A stretch of DNA of 64,000 nucleotides from Paenibacillus harenae DSM 16969. GTDB taxonomy: Bacteria > Bacillota > Bacilli > Paenibacillales > Paenibacillaceae. Location of the stretch: the NCBI RefSeq assembly GCF_000422465.1, contig NZ_AULV01000013.1, positions 248,001 through 312,000 on the forward strand. Direction: 5' to 3'. The notes below the pieces were generated by a model. That model was not told the origin of the DNA and did not search any database. It was given only the letters and a program-made list of their open reading frames with translations. Of the stretch, positions 1 through 7,320 are shown piece by piece; the stretch's first letter is position 1; each line of letters begins with the position of its first letter. Made by a program: the position numbers and the translations under genes.

Positions 1-52
1 CGATGCATGGGGCAAGTAGCTGCCTCAACTTACATAACCTAGAGAACACCGG

Positions 53-78
53 GCAGAGCGACAATTCTGCTCTTTTTT
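53..78 (+). terminator. Rho-independent terminator of an upstream gene
   Basis: A short stem (GCAGA/TCTGC) is followed by a T-rich run just before gluQ. It probably ends a transcription unit lying left of the window. The first 50 bases hold no gene that can be assigned. Confidence 0.55.
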
Positions 79-102
79 GTATTCTTCAAGGAGCGTGAGA
101 AT

Positions 103-1071
103 ATGACCCGCCGCGGACGTTTTGCACCAACCCCATCCGGACTGCTTCATATCGGCAATGCATTCACCGCCCTCGCGGCCTGGCTGCAAATGCGCCAGGC
201 CGGCGGCGAATTCGTGCTGCGCATAGAAGACATTGACAAGGCCCGCTCCCGCGCCGCCTATGCGGAGCAGCTGCAGGACGACCTGCTCTGGCTGGGTCTC
301 GACTGGGATGAAGGGCCGCGGATCGGCGGCAGGTTCGCGCCATACGAACAGAGCCGGCGCGAGCGGCTGTACGAGGAGGCGCTTGACCGGCTGCAGCAGG
401 CCGGACGGCTGTATCCGTGCTATTGCAGCCGGAGCGAGCTGGCATCCATCGGCAGCGCGCCGCACGGGCTGGCCTCAGAAGGTGCCGCCTATCCCGGCTT
501 CTGCCGCTCCCTCTCGGCCGAGGAGCGCCAAGCTCGGGCGGCGAAGAAGACGCCCGCCCTGCGGTTCATCATGCCGGCGGACGCGCCATTGTTCCGGGAT
601 ACGCTGACCGGGCAGCAGAGCTGCGCGGGCGAAGCGTCTCCCGGCGACTTTGTCGTCAAGCGTGCCGACGGCATGTTCAGCTACCAGCTCGCCGTTACGG
701 TCGACGATGCCGCTATGGGCATCACAGACGTGCTGCGCGGCGCCGACCTGCTTGATTCAACGCCCAGGCAGCTTGCGCTGTATGAAGCGATTGACCGTAC
801 GCCTCCGGACTTCGCCCACGTTCCGCTGCTCGTCGATGCAAGCAGCCGGCGCCTGTCCAAACGCGATCACTCGCTTACGCTTGCCGCTCTGCGCGGCGCA
901 GCAGTGCCGCCCGAGCAACTGCTCGGCAGACTGGCCCATCTGGCCGGCTGGATCGACCGGCCGGAGCCGGTTACCGCCCGGGAGCTCGTCCAGGCTTTCG
1001 GACCGGTCCGCCCTGCGAGCGACAGGCTCGTCATTAGCGACCAGCTCCGGCAGGCGCTTACGGCAGGCTAA
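103..1071 (+). CDS. gluQ: Glutamyl-Q tRNA(Asp) synthetase
   Basis: A 322-residue paralogue of the catalytic half of glutamyl-tRNA synthetase. The family activates glutamate without tRNA and transfers it onto the queuosine base of tRNA-Asp in the cytoplasm. Visible are the class I nucleotide-binding start (RFAPTPSGLLHIGN, residues 5-18, with HIGN as the HIGH motif), a zinc-type cysteine set (YPCYCSRSE and YPGFC, about 105-135) and a KMSKS-like LSKRDHS near 250. There is no C-terminal anticodon-binding domain, and the length fits GluQ rather than GltX. The start is the ATG behind AAGGAGCGTGAGA. It appears to be a single-gene unit. The main alternative, a truncated GltX, is unlikely because both nucleotide-binding signatures are intact. 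Confidence 0.93.
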   Translation: MTRRGRFAPTPSGLLHIGNAFTALAAWLQMRQAGGEFVLRIEDIDKARSRAAYAEQLQDDLLWLGLDWDEGPRIGGRFAPYEQSRRERLYEEALDRLQQAGRLYPCYCSRSELASIGSAPHGLASEGAAYPGFCRSLSAEERQARAAKKTPALRFIMPADAPLFRDTLTGQQSCAGEASPGDFVVKRADGMFSYQLAVTVDDAAMGITDVLRGADLLDSTPRQLALYEAIDRTPPDFAHVPLLVDASSRRLSKRDHSLTLAALRGAAVPPEQLLGRLAHLAGWIDRPEPVTARELVQAFGPVRPASDRLVISDQLRQALTAG

Positions 1072-1205
1072 GCCTTATAAGCGAAGCCGGCTGCCTATCC
1101 AGGGTGGGCGGCAGCCGGCTCTCTTTTTCATTCGATTATGGTTTAAGCCAAGAGCCCCTTAAGTATTATGAGTTAAGCTCAGAACTTCAGAATCCCCGGA
1201 AGCAA

Positions 1206-1395
1206 GTTAACGGGAAAAACGCCTGCTAATCTCGACGTAACTCTTCATTTAGCAGAGTTAAAGGGAATTTCTACCTCTAATAGAGAGAATTAACTAGCTA
1301 AGGACGGAAATCCACATTATTAACGTCATCTTTTCCCGTAATAGTTCGAAAGAACATAACGGGGATTATTTAAAGGGAGATTTTCCTGCTAATAC
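1206..1395. repeat. Dispersed ~51-nt-period intergenic repeat, copy A
   Basis: The 317-bp gap after gluQ holds no credible gene. It contains AT-rich units beginning TAAcGGGAA and continuing to CCTGCTAAT; two unit starts lie at 1208 and 1259, exactly 51 nt apart, with further degenerate units near 1298, 1354 and 1370. A small stem (TAACTCT/AGAGTTA) sits at the unit junction. Matching units occur at 39655-39845 and 48315-48412. Confidence 0.6.
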
Positions 1396-1544
1396 CGTTT
1401 GTTCCACCTAGACTTCCTTAACGCACGCACATACCCAAAATAGAAAAGCGTAAGACTCATCATCCCGCATAACGGAATCCATGGACAGCCGCCGATTATA
1501 ATCTGCATGAAGCCTATAAGCATGGCAATCAAGCCCGCTTCCAT
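1389..1544 (-). CDS. Small membrane protein of 51 residues
   Basis: A short reading frame with ATG at 1544 and a clear GGAGG seven bases upstream. The product starts MEAGLIAMLIGFMQ, has one or two hydrophobic stretches (residues 2-17 and 19-38, separated by GGCPW) and ends in a basic tail (RALRKSRWNKRY), as in a small inner-membrane protein with a cytoplasmic C-terminus. It lies 37 bp after the DUF2269-like gene on the same strand and is probably co-transcribed. No family is recognised. The good ribosome binding site and hydrophobic composition argue that it is real. Confidence 0.55.
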   Translation of the reverse strand: MEAGLIAMLIGFMQIIIGGCPWIPLCGMMSLTLFYFGYVRALRKSRWNKRY

Positions 1545-1581
1545 GCAAAAGCCTCCGCTATCCGCCGCCAAGCTGTTGAAA

Positions 1582-2097
1582 TCAACCAAGCATCGTCCGC
1601 GCCTTACGCTGTCCCCACGGTTTAAACACCGAAATGGCAAACATCGCCGCCAGAGATATGATTTGCAGAATAATGCCAGCCAGAAGCTGCCCATTGTTCA
1701 CCGTAAACGATGGATTCAGCCAGACATCCAGTCCTTCCGCCGTTACGATCGTTACAGCCTTCAATGTCCATTCATACATACCAACGATGCCGATACCAAT
1801 CGAAACGACCGTCAACAGCTCTTTGACGATTATCCAATAGAACTTGAACAATCCCCAGCCCGTCATCACGGAAAGCAAAATTCCCGTTACGACAGTGCCA
1901 ATCGTCGATGCCCGGACGGATGAATCAGCCAGTACATGCATGGCATTGTAGCAGGCTTTTAGTATATCCTCGCTGTCCGTGTTCGCCGCCGCGATGCTCA
2001 GGATCAGAAAGGCGATCGTCACCCCGAACATAATCGACGCGAACAAAATGTGGAGCGTTAGCAGCCATCTTTTTGGCGTCAACCCAAGCCTTTTCAC
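1582..2097 (-). CDS. DUF2269-like integral membrane protein
   Basis: A 171-residue protein with four predicted membrane helices (about 11-33, 55-77, 86-108, 133-155). The pattern resembles the DUF2269 family of small bacterial membrane proteins of unknown function. The start is a GTG at 2097 preceded by GGAGG eight bases upstream. The C-terminus is basic (KPWGQRKARTMLG). The 51-residue membrane protein gene follows directly downstream, so the two may form a two-gene unit. Family assignment is by overall look and is moderate; no catalytic motif is visible. Confidence 0.6.
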   Translation of the reverse strand: MKRLGLTPKRWLLTLHILFASIMFGVTIAFLILSIAAANTDSEDILKACYNAMHVLADSSVRASTIGTVVTGILLSVMTGWGLFKFYWIIVKELLTVVSIGIGIVGMYEWTLKAVTIVTAEGLDVWLNPSFTVNNGQLLAGIILQIISLAAMFAISVFKPWGQRKARTMLG

Positions 2098-2277
2098 CTA
2101 AATCGCCTCCAGTCTCCCTTATTCATTCCTCTATTATCATAGGGGCAAGGTGTAAATATCCTCTAAATGAATTATAAAAAAAGGATAAATAGCTTTTGGA
2201 TATCCTGCTGTCTATAAACCTTTAAGACCTGATGGTGTCAATAGGAATAAATCGGAAGACGAGATGGAGGATGAATC

Positions 2278-2352
2278 TTGTTGAGCAACTATGCCCGGGA
2301 TAACATGCAGCGTTATTCGGGCTGGCTTTTTTTGGCGGTAAATTCACAATAG
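2278..2352 (+). CDS. Possible 24-codon leader peptide overlapping a terminator hairpin
   Basis: TTG start at 2278 with GGAGG seven bases upstream and a TAG at 2350-2352. The predicted product begins LLSNYARDNMQRYSGW. The frame runs through the hairpin at 2293-2336. Both flanking genes are on the opposite strand, so this would be a separate small transcript in a 410-bp gap with no other gene. It could be a leader peptide with an attenuator, or simply a small RNA. Confidence 0.25.
   Translation: MLSNYARDNMQRYSGWLFLAVNSQ
2293..2336 (+). terminator. Terminator-like hairpin on the + strand
   Basis: An imperfect stem (GCCCGGGATAAC paired with GTTATTCGGGC) is followed within a few bases by seven T residues. 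No plus-strand gene other than the tiny frame at 2278 precedes it, implying a short transcript from this gap. Confidence 0.5.
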
Positions 2353-2473
2353 AGAGCGTTGCTCCTGAAGAGCGGCCGTTCTTGAGAGGTGAAGTTGGCG
2401 ATCCGGAGTAAAAAAGTCTAACCGAGGCGAGCTAAGAGCGTGTGATATTAATCTCTTTCGAAGCTATAGAATC

Positions 2474-2502
2474 AAAAAGGACGCCTATCCCAGGCGCCCT
2501 TT
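2474..2502 (-). terminator. Terminator of the MFS gene
   Basis: Read on the minus strand, AAAGGGCGCCT pairs with AGGCGTCCTTT and is followed by a T run, six bases past the MFS stop codon. Confidence 0.8.
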
Positions 2503-2507
2503 CCCTC

Positions 2508-3887
2508 TTACCCCTGAACAGCCGCAGCAGCCGACCGTTTCAAATACAGATAAGCGCAGCCTATCGAGAGCAAAACGACGACCGCCAGTGCCCAATAAAT
2601 GTTGCTGTAAGCCGAGGTCAGAGGAAGATCCTTCTGCCAGGTTAACGCGCTTGCCGTCATCGCGACTCCGAAAGCCCCGCTGAAAAACTGGAGCAATTGG
2701 AACAGCCCCATGCCCGAGCCGATTTGCGATTTATCCAATATCCTCGACATCTCATTCGATATGCTGCTGGTCATGAACGTAAACCCGACGCTGAGCAGCA
2801 TATAAATAAGCATAATTGCGATATAGGACGTGCCCGACAGCCAGGCGAATAACAGGACGGACGTCAGCAGAAGATAAGGAATATAACGGATAATGGCCGA
2901 ATTTCCGCTCCGGTCAATGATTTTGCCGACCCTCCGGGAGAGGAATAGGGCCAGCAACGAGCCGGGAAAAATCACGAGTCCGGAGGAAACCGCGCTTAAC
3001 CCGTACAGGTGAACCAATATTTGCGGCATAAGGAACAGCGTCGCAAAGCTGCACATGTAGGCGACGATCCCGACAGCGCTGAGCAGCAAATAGCGGCGGT
3101 TGCGGAACAAGTCCGGCTGTACGAACGGATCCTTGACGGTGCGGATTCGAATAACGAACAACGCAAGCGCGATTAATCCTGCAGCTAAGGCAACCCAAGA
3201 CTGATTCGTCAGGAACAGAAGCAGCCCCGTCGTGCCGACGCCGGCCAACAAAGCTCCCAGCGCATCGAACGAGCCTTTGGACGGCTTCTCATTCGGGAGC
3301 AGCATGCCGAAGACAGGTACCAGCAGAATCGTTACGGCGGTCACAATAAAGAGGTAATGCCAGCCCAGGAATTCGACGATCGCTCCTCCTGCGACCGGGC
3401 CCAGTCCGAGTCCGAGTGAAGCGGCCGACATGATTATGGCCATTGCTTTGCCGCGCCTCGCAAGCGGAACGTACCGCGTGATAAGCACAAGGGACAATGC
3501 CGGAATCGCTCCCGCTCCCGATGCTTGCAGAAGCCGAACGAGAAGCAAGACAAGGAAGCTGTCGCTGAAGAAACCTGCAATGGCGGCCAGGCTAAGCGAT
3601 GTCAGTCCGATCATGATCAATCGCCGAATCGGGACAAAATCGGATAACCGGCTGTACGTAATCGAAGATATCGCGAAGACGATGGAGTATCCCGTGACGA
3701 TCCAAGAGGTTGAGGATGCCGACAAGGCATACTCCCGGGACACATCCGGCAGCGCCAGATTGAACATCATCGTGTTCATTATGACCAGCACCAGCGACAA
3801 TCCGAGCAGAACGGTGACGAGGCCTTCCCGAATAGACGACTGACCTGCGCTGCCTAATCCCTCCTCCGATGAAATTGACGTTGACAT
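2508..3887 (-). CDS. MFS multidrug-type exporter (DHA2-like)
   Basis: A 459-residue integral membrane protein with about 14 hydrophobic segments. MFS features include the SRLSDFVPIRRL loop after helix 2 (motif A-like, residues 80-91), a LLLVRLLQASGAGAIPAL segment (about 115-132) and SAASLGLGLGPVAGG (antiporter motif C-like, about 155-169). This is the layout of TetA(L)/QacA-type drug:proton antiporters. The ATG at 3887 follows GGGGAGATACC. It is divergent from an ArsR-family regulator across 121 bp, so the regulator is the likely local controller. The substrate cannot be read from sequence. Confidence 0.85.
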   Translation of the reverse strand: MSTSISSEEGLGSAGQSSIREGLVTVLLGLSLVLVIMNTMMFNLALPDVSREYALSASSTSWIVTGYSIVFAISSITYSRLSDFVPIRRLIMIGLTSLSLAAIAGFFSDSFLVLLLVRLLQASGAGAIPALSLVLITRYVPLARRGKAMAIIMSAASLGLGLGPVAGGAIVEFLGWHYLFIVTAVTILLVPVFGMLLPNEKPSKGSFDALGALLAGVGTTGLLLFLTNQSWVALAAGLIALALFVIRIRTVKDPFVQPDLFRNRRYLLLSAVGIVAYMCSFATLFLMPQILVHLYGLSAVSSGLVIFPGSLLALFLSRRVGKIIDRSGNSAIIRYIPYLLLTSVLLFAWLSGTSYIAIMLIYMLLSVGFTFMTSSISNEMSRILDKSQIGSGMGLFQLLQFFSGAFGVAMTASALTWQKDLPLTSAYSNIYWALAVVVLLSIGCAYLYLKRSAAAAVQG

Positions 3888-3917
3888 GGTATCTCCCCAT
3901 TTCTATCTTTGTTGTTT

Positions 3918-3996
3918 ATTGTTTCATTGTCATCGAACAATAGAAATATATCACCCTTTGTGGTAAAATGCAATTGTAGTTTTTCGCGACGCGAAA
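3918..3996. promoter_or_regulatory. Divergent promoter/operator region between MFS and ArsR genes
   Basis: Two palindromes lie in the shared intergenic region: ATTGTT-12nt-AACAAT at 3918-3941 on the MFS side, and the perfect 15-mer TTTCGCGACGCGAAA at 3982-3996, which abuts the arsR Shine-Dalgarno. Either could be the binding site of the ArsR-type protein; the second would suit autorepression. No experiment supports this assignment. Confidence 0.4.
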
Positions 3997-4008
3997 GGAG
4001 AAGCATCC

Positions 4009-4338
4009 ATGAAAATTTTGCATCATCCAGACCGGGAGGACATCCGTCTCTCATCCGTTCTCTACGCCATAAGCGATCCTGTCCGATTATATATCTTATA
4101 TGAGCTGAACAAATCGGGAGAACGAACATGCGGCGATATCGACCTGCCGATCGTGAAGTCGACCGTCACGCATCATGTCCGCACCTTGAGGGAAGCCGGC
4201 GTTATCCACGTGCGCACGCAAGGCACACAGCGTTTTCTCACCATCCGCAAGGAGGATTTGGAAGCGCGGTTCCCGGGTCTCCTGCAGTCCGTTCTCGATT
4301 CCTATGAATCGTCCGGGGAGAATCTGCCGAAGGACTGA
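4009..4338 (+). CDS. ArsR-family winged-helix transcriptional regulator
   Basis: A 109-residue protein with the ArsR winged-helix layout: AISDPVRLYILYELNK helix at about 22-37, helix-turn-helix through PIVKSTVTHHVRTLREAG (about 48-65), then a wing (VIHVRTQGTQRFLTIR). No CxC or other metal-thiolate pair of the classic ArsR sensor is visible, so it is probably not an arsenic or cadmium sensor; such regulators often control a neighbouring exporter. Start ATG with AAAGGAG upstream. It is divergent from the MFS exporter gene, and a shared terminator separates it from the convergent GNAT gene. Confidence 0.85.
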   Translation: MKILHHPDREDIRLSSVLYAISDPVRLYILYELNKSGERTCGDIDLPIVKSTVTHHVRTLREAGVIHVRTQGTQRFLTIRKEDLEARFPGLLQSVLDSYESSGENLPKD

Positions 4339-4369
4339 TACCCGCTTTCTCTCCCTCATAATATGAAGC

Positions 4370-4412
4370 AAGGGGCCACCCCCTAGTCGGTTAGACTTTG
4401 GGACAGCCCCTT
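4370..4412. terminator. Hairpin between convergent genes
   Basis: AAGGGGC pairs with GCCCCTT and inner CCC with GGG around a loop containing TAGTCGGTTAG. It lies between the ArsR and GNAT genes and overlaps the GNAT stop. There is a T run on the plus-strand side (gttttt) only a few bases beyond. Confidence 0.55.
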
Positions 4413-4957
4413 CAAGTTTTTACTCCTCTCACGAAGGTAACATCATCCATCCGATCCCATCCCAAAGCCGCTTCAACAAGCGTTTCTTCTCCTATCTGTA
4501 TATCCTTTCGGCTAAAAATGCGGCCGCCGATCCGTTTATAAAATCCGATTGCCGCATTCTTTTCCAATACCCAAACCATGAAAGACTTATAGCGTTTCGT
4601 CCTCAAATGGGAAAGTACCGCCCGGACAAGCTCCGATCCGACACCCTGTCCCTGGTATTCCTCTAAAACATAAATCGCATAGAGCTCGCCATCAAAGCGT
4701 TCATCATCCGAACGGTTTCTTCCGCCATTCGCGAAGCCTATGATTTCCCCTTTCTCATTCTCGGCTACAAAAACGACTTCGTCCGGATGTGGATGATCGA
4801 ATTGCCAAATCCAGCTTTTCTCTCGCTTTTCCATATTTAGTTGAGACAAGTAATGATCGGAGATGATTCCCCTATACGTCGAAACCCAACTGTCGATATG
4901 TACCCGGGCGATTCCTTGTATATCGCTTTTATGGGCAAGCCGGATCCGCGGCATCAT
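4412..4957 (-). CDS. GNAT-family N-acetyltransferase
   Basis: 181 residues from the ATG at 4957 (a second ATG follows at 4954). The GNAT fold is shown by RLAHKSDIQGIARVHIDSW at the N-terminus, an acceptor-side ADGD-like strand (VVFVAENEKGEIIGFANGG) and the acetyl-CoA pyrophosphate-binding motif A, VLEEYQGQGVGSELVRAV, with the Q/RxxGxG/A core. FMVWVLEKNAAIGFYKRIGGR is the usual final motif B. Its start overlaps the stop of the upstream GyrI-like gene (ATGA), so translation is probably coupled. The substrate is unknown. Confidence 0.85.
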   Translation of the reverse strand: MMPRIRLAHKSDIQGIARVHIDSWVSTYRGIISDHYLSQLNMEKREKSWIWQFDHPHPDEVVFVAENEKGEIIGFANGGRNRSDDERFDGELYAIYVLEEYQGQGVGSELVRAVLSHLRTKRYKSFMVWVLEKNAAIGFYKRIGGRIFSRKDIQIGEETLVEAALGWDRMDDVTFVRGVKT

Positions 4958-5442
4958 TCCCCCTGCCTCTTCACGGGACAATAAATGGTGACTTCATTCC
5001 GGTCATCGTCCGTTTCTCTTCTTGTTCTGTCATCATACCTCTCGAAATAGTAGGCGGCGTCATCATAGGCATAACCGTTCTCAAGCAGCCAGCGTGACGT
5101 AAAGTCATAGGCGGATGCCGTCTTGCTGGCCGGACCGCGATAGGATGTCACTGAATACAGCCGCGGCAGCAAATGAATATGAACCATGCCGTGCGGGACA
5201 TTGGCCAGAGGATTCACCTCATAGCAGCAATAGAAATCGACGGGTCCCGGGTTCCCTTTGTAATTTGGCGGCGTAATTCCGTAAGTCACGTTCGCGTTCT
5301 TCAGGTGCCGAATCTCGTGCCGCCTGCTGACTAACTCGTCAAATGCGCCAGTGACGCTTTTACCCAGCTCAATCATGTGCCCGCTTGTTCTTACGCCGAC
5401 ATAGGCGGTGATGCTTTCCGTTTGAATAATCTCAACCTTCAT
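4954..5442 (-). CDS. GyrI-like / effector-binding domain protein
   Basis: 162 residues. The pattern (MKVEIIQTESITAYVGVRTSG at the start, VTGAFDELVSRR, then YGITPPNYKG and the late YSVTSYRGPASKT) resembles the stand-alone GyrI/BmrR-type effector-binding domain (SRPBCC-like double repeat) that binds small hydrophobic or cationic molecules. It lacks a DNA-binding domain. Start taken as the second methionine (5442), spaced correctly from GGGAGTG; the upstream GTG overlaps the Shine-Dalgarno. Translationally coupled to the GNAT gene, suggesting a joint role in handling a small molecule. Family call moderate. Confidence 0.6.
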   Translation of the reverse strand: MKVEIIQTESITAYVGVRTSGHMIELGKSVTGAFDELVSRRHEIRHLKNANVTYGITPPNYKGNPGPVDFYCCYEVNPLANVPHGMVHIHLLPRLYSVTSYRGPASKTASAYDFTSRWLLENGYAYDDAAYYFERYDDRTRRETDDDRNEVTIYCPVKRQGE

Positions 5443-5553
5443 CCCGTTCACTCCCGACTGAATATTAGATTGCGGTACAGTATCCCTATGCTATGTATTC
5501 GCGATTCTCCCGGGTTCCCTTCTTTGCTTTTCAAAATATTTGGCCGATCGCAG

Positions 5554-5613
5554 CAAAAAAAGCCGGAATTCAAACGTCAGGCTTGTGCCTGAAGCGTGAA
5601 TCCCGGCTTTTTT
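5554..5613 (-). terminator. Terminator downstream of ydjO
   Basis: A long stem with AGCCGG/CCGGCT at its base and inner CAGGC/GCCTG is flanked by A and T runs, so it may work in both directions. It lies 20 bp after the ydjO stop. Confidence 0.85.
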
Positions 5614-5632
5614 CCTATTGATGAAGAAAGAA

Positions 5633-5863
5633 TTACATAATCGGTGTGCCCTTCTTCAACGACTTCATGTCGTTCGTCGTATTAACGAGAGCAGGAAGCA
5701 TCTTCTCGCCGCTGACCATCGGAGCATTGCATACCAGGCAGGTCGGAACGTGATCAAATGCAAAATTATCCCTCATCCAGCTGTTGCAGCCCTCCGTCTC
5801 GCATGTCCAAACCTTCGTGTTCTCTTCCGGAATTTCTTCTAGCGGTTTTTTTCGATTGTACAT
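5633..5863 (-). CDS. ydjO: Cold-inducible protein YdjO family
   Basis: A 76-residue protein that I recognise as YdjO: it starts MYNRKKPLEEIPEE, has a rubredoxin-like zinc site with CETEGCNSW and CLVCNAP (two CxxC-type pairs, about residues 21-26 and 42-45), and the conserved NFAFDHVPTC. YdjO is induced by cold shock in B. subtilis; its biochemical role is unknown, and the four cysteines suggest zinc binding. The ATG at 5863 follows AAGGAGGCTGACC. Single gene with its own terminator. Confidence 0.9.
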   Translation of the reverse strand: MYNRKKPLEEIPEENTKVWTCETEGCNSWMRDNFAFDHVPTCLVCNAPMVSGEKMLPALVNTTNDMKSLKKGTPIM

Positions 5864-6026
5864 GGTCAGCCTCCTTCGCTTGAAAAAGGAAAAACTGCCT
5901 CAAACTTGTCGGTAAGGGGCAGTCATCATTTATGGTCAGCAGTAATATGTGACGTGTTGCTTCAGTTTTGCATTGACTATAGAATACCATATTTCATCCT
6001 AAAAAAGCAAATTTTCGGACCGCGAA

Positions 6027-6686
6027 TTAATCCGTTTCGACCTCTTCGCAATAGTAAGCGAATAACTGCTCAACCGGTTTAAAAAACAGATGCCCGTCCT
6101 CCCACGGCTGAAAATGAAGATCCATGCGGGATTCGCTCCAATCGGCCGGCGTGCCGGACGTATGTAATTTACCTGAAATTACCGGTTTCTCGACGGTGTC
6201 CGGAAATTCCTGATAACCGAACAGCAAATTCTCGTGCATCGCAATGATCTCGTATTTCGGTCCATGGAACGCCTGCTCCTCCTGAAGCTGATAATGGTAA
6301 TAGATGTAGCTGGCCGCCATCTCCGGCTTCAAGTGCGCAACCCGCCCTACCCGCCGTTCAACCGCGTCCTTGCGCAACCAGTGCTCATAACTTGCCGGCT
6401 CATTAAAATGAAACACATCGGTCATCGGAATCCATTTCCGCTTAGCCGGCTGCCCCGGCCAATCCTCCAAATACGGCTCCATCTCCGGCAGCAGCTCTTC
6501 CGGCGCGAGCGGACGATGAACGCACTCGCAGTATATGAACACATTGCGCTGCCACTTGAAGCAGCCGGCCGTCATCAGCTCTCCTTGCCGGATTAGCTGC
6601 AGCACAGTCTGCCCCCTCTTGGCGGCTTCCGCCCCATCCGCCTCTATGCCCTCTCTCAGCTGACCTCTCGCGATAACTCTAAACAT
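6027..6686 (-). CDS. Conserved hypothetical protein
   Basis: 219 residues from the ATG at 6686, where MFRVIARGQLREGIEADG begins a plausible fold and GGAG lies ten bases upstream; a longer frame from 6755 has no good ribosome binding site. No signal peptide or membrane helix is seen. The protein is rich in Trp, His and Tyr, with a run of acidic and proline residues (LAPEELLPEMEPYLEDWPG). The opening strand resembles dimeric alpha-beta-barrel proteins, but this is not enough for assignment. Apparently monocistronic. Confidence 0.6.
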   Translation of the reverse strand: MFRVIARGQLREGIEADGAEAAKRGQTVLQLIRQGELMTAGCFKWQRNVFIYCECVHRPLAPEELLPEMEPYLEDWPGQPAKRKWIPMTDVFHFNEPASYEHWLRKDAVERRVGRVAHLKPEMAASYIYYHYQLQEEQAFHGPKYEIIAMHENLLFGYQEFPDTVEKPVISGKLHTSGTPADWSESRMDLHFQPWEDGHLFFKPVEQLFAYYCEEVETD

Positions 6687-6943
6687 AACGCTCACGCTCC
6701 GCCCGATTGCTCGTTTTGCATTCCTATACCGCTTTATATGATCATAGCGGCTCATAAGATAATCTTACCATGATTCGAGCCATACGGGCGTGCTCATCAT
6801 CCTGCAACATTCCAGATCGTGTAGGACGCGTTAGACCGACCTCTTTTTCACAAATTCATCATGGGGACGCCTGTTTTCTTAAATGTTGGACAAGCTAGAT
6901 AACGAAGCTGCACATTAATTCGTTGATGAGGAGGCAGAGAGCA

Positions 6944-7075
6944 TTGGAGAGCACCCGGGAGTTTGTCGATAAGGTCCACGACACGCAGCGCAAAGCGGAA
7001 CGAAACAAAAGACGGAGAGGCGAAGGATTGCCCGCAAATCAGCTGCAGAATAAACAGCACAGCACCAATAAGTAG
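6944..7075 (+). CDS. DUF4023-family small protein
   Basis: A 43-residue reading frame with a TTG start at 6944 and a strong GAGGAGG nine bases upstream, followed by a terminator 20 bp after the stop. The product begins (M)ESTREFVDKVHDTQRKAE and continues with a basic stretch (RNKRRRGEG), which I recognise as the DUF4023 family of short soluble Bacillales proteins of unknown function. It is short and has a non-ATG start, so simple gene calling is likely to miss it. Helical and highly charged, with no membrane segment. Confidence 0.8.
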   Translation: MESTREFVDKVHDTQRKAERNKRRRGEGLPANQLQNKQHSTNK

Positions 7076-7094
7076 GCCTTGGCGGTACAGGTAG

Positions 7095-7127
7095 CCCCCG
7101 GGAGCACGAAGCTTCCGGGGATTATTT
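7095..7127 (+). terminator. Terminator of the DUF4023 gene
   Basis: CCCCGGGA pairs with TTCCGGGG around a short loop, followed by attatttta. Confidence 0.75.
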
Positions 7128-7138
7128 TATAGCACCGC

Positions 7139-7288
7139 TTATGTGGAATACAGATGCGGGTAATATTCAATTTTGGAATCGGCAACGATCGTCAGGATAA
7201 CTTGCTCCTTATCGTACTCGACCGGTCCGTTCTTGACATAATACCAGGTTTTAAGCGTCGGCCTTGGATAGATCCGAGCCAGCCGAGA
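7139..7288 (-). pseudogene. Orphan C-terminal gene remnant
   Basis: One minus-strand frame is open from just after a TGA (7289-7291) to a TAA at 7139-7141 and reads like a genuine protein end: KTWYYVKNGPVEYDKEQ, then ILTIVADSKIEYYPHL. It has no start codon or ribosome binding site and follows the amidase gene on the same strand. It is most simply the 3' end of a deleted gene. No family recognised. Confidence 0.4.
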
Positions 7289-7320
7289 TCAGCCGAATGC
7301 GCTCAGCAGCGGGAAGCAGA

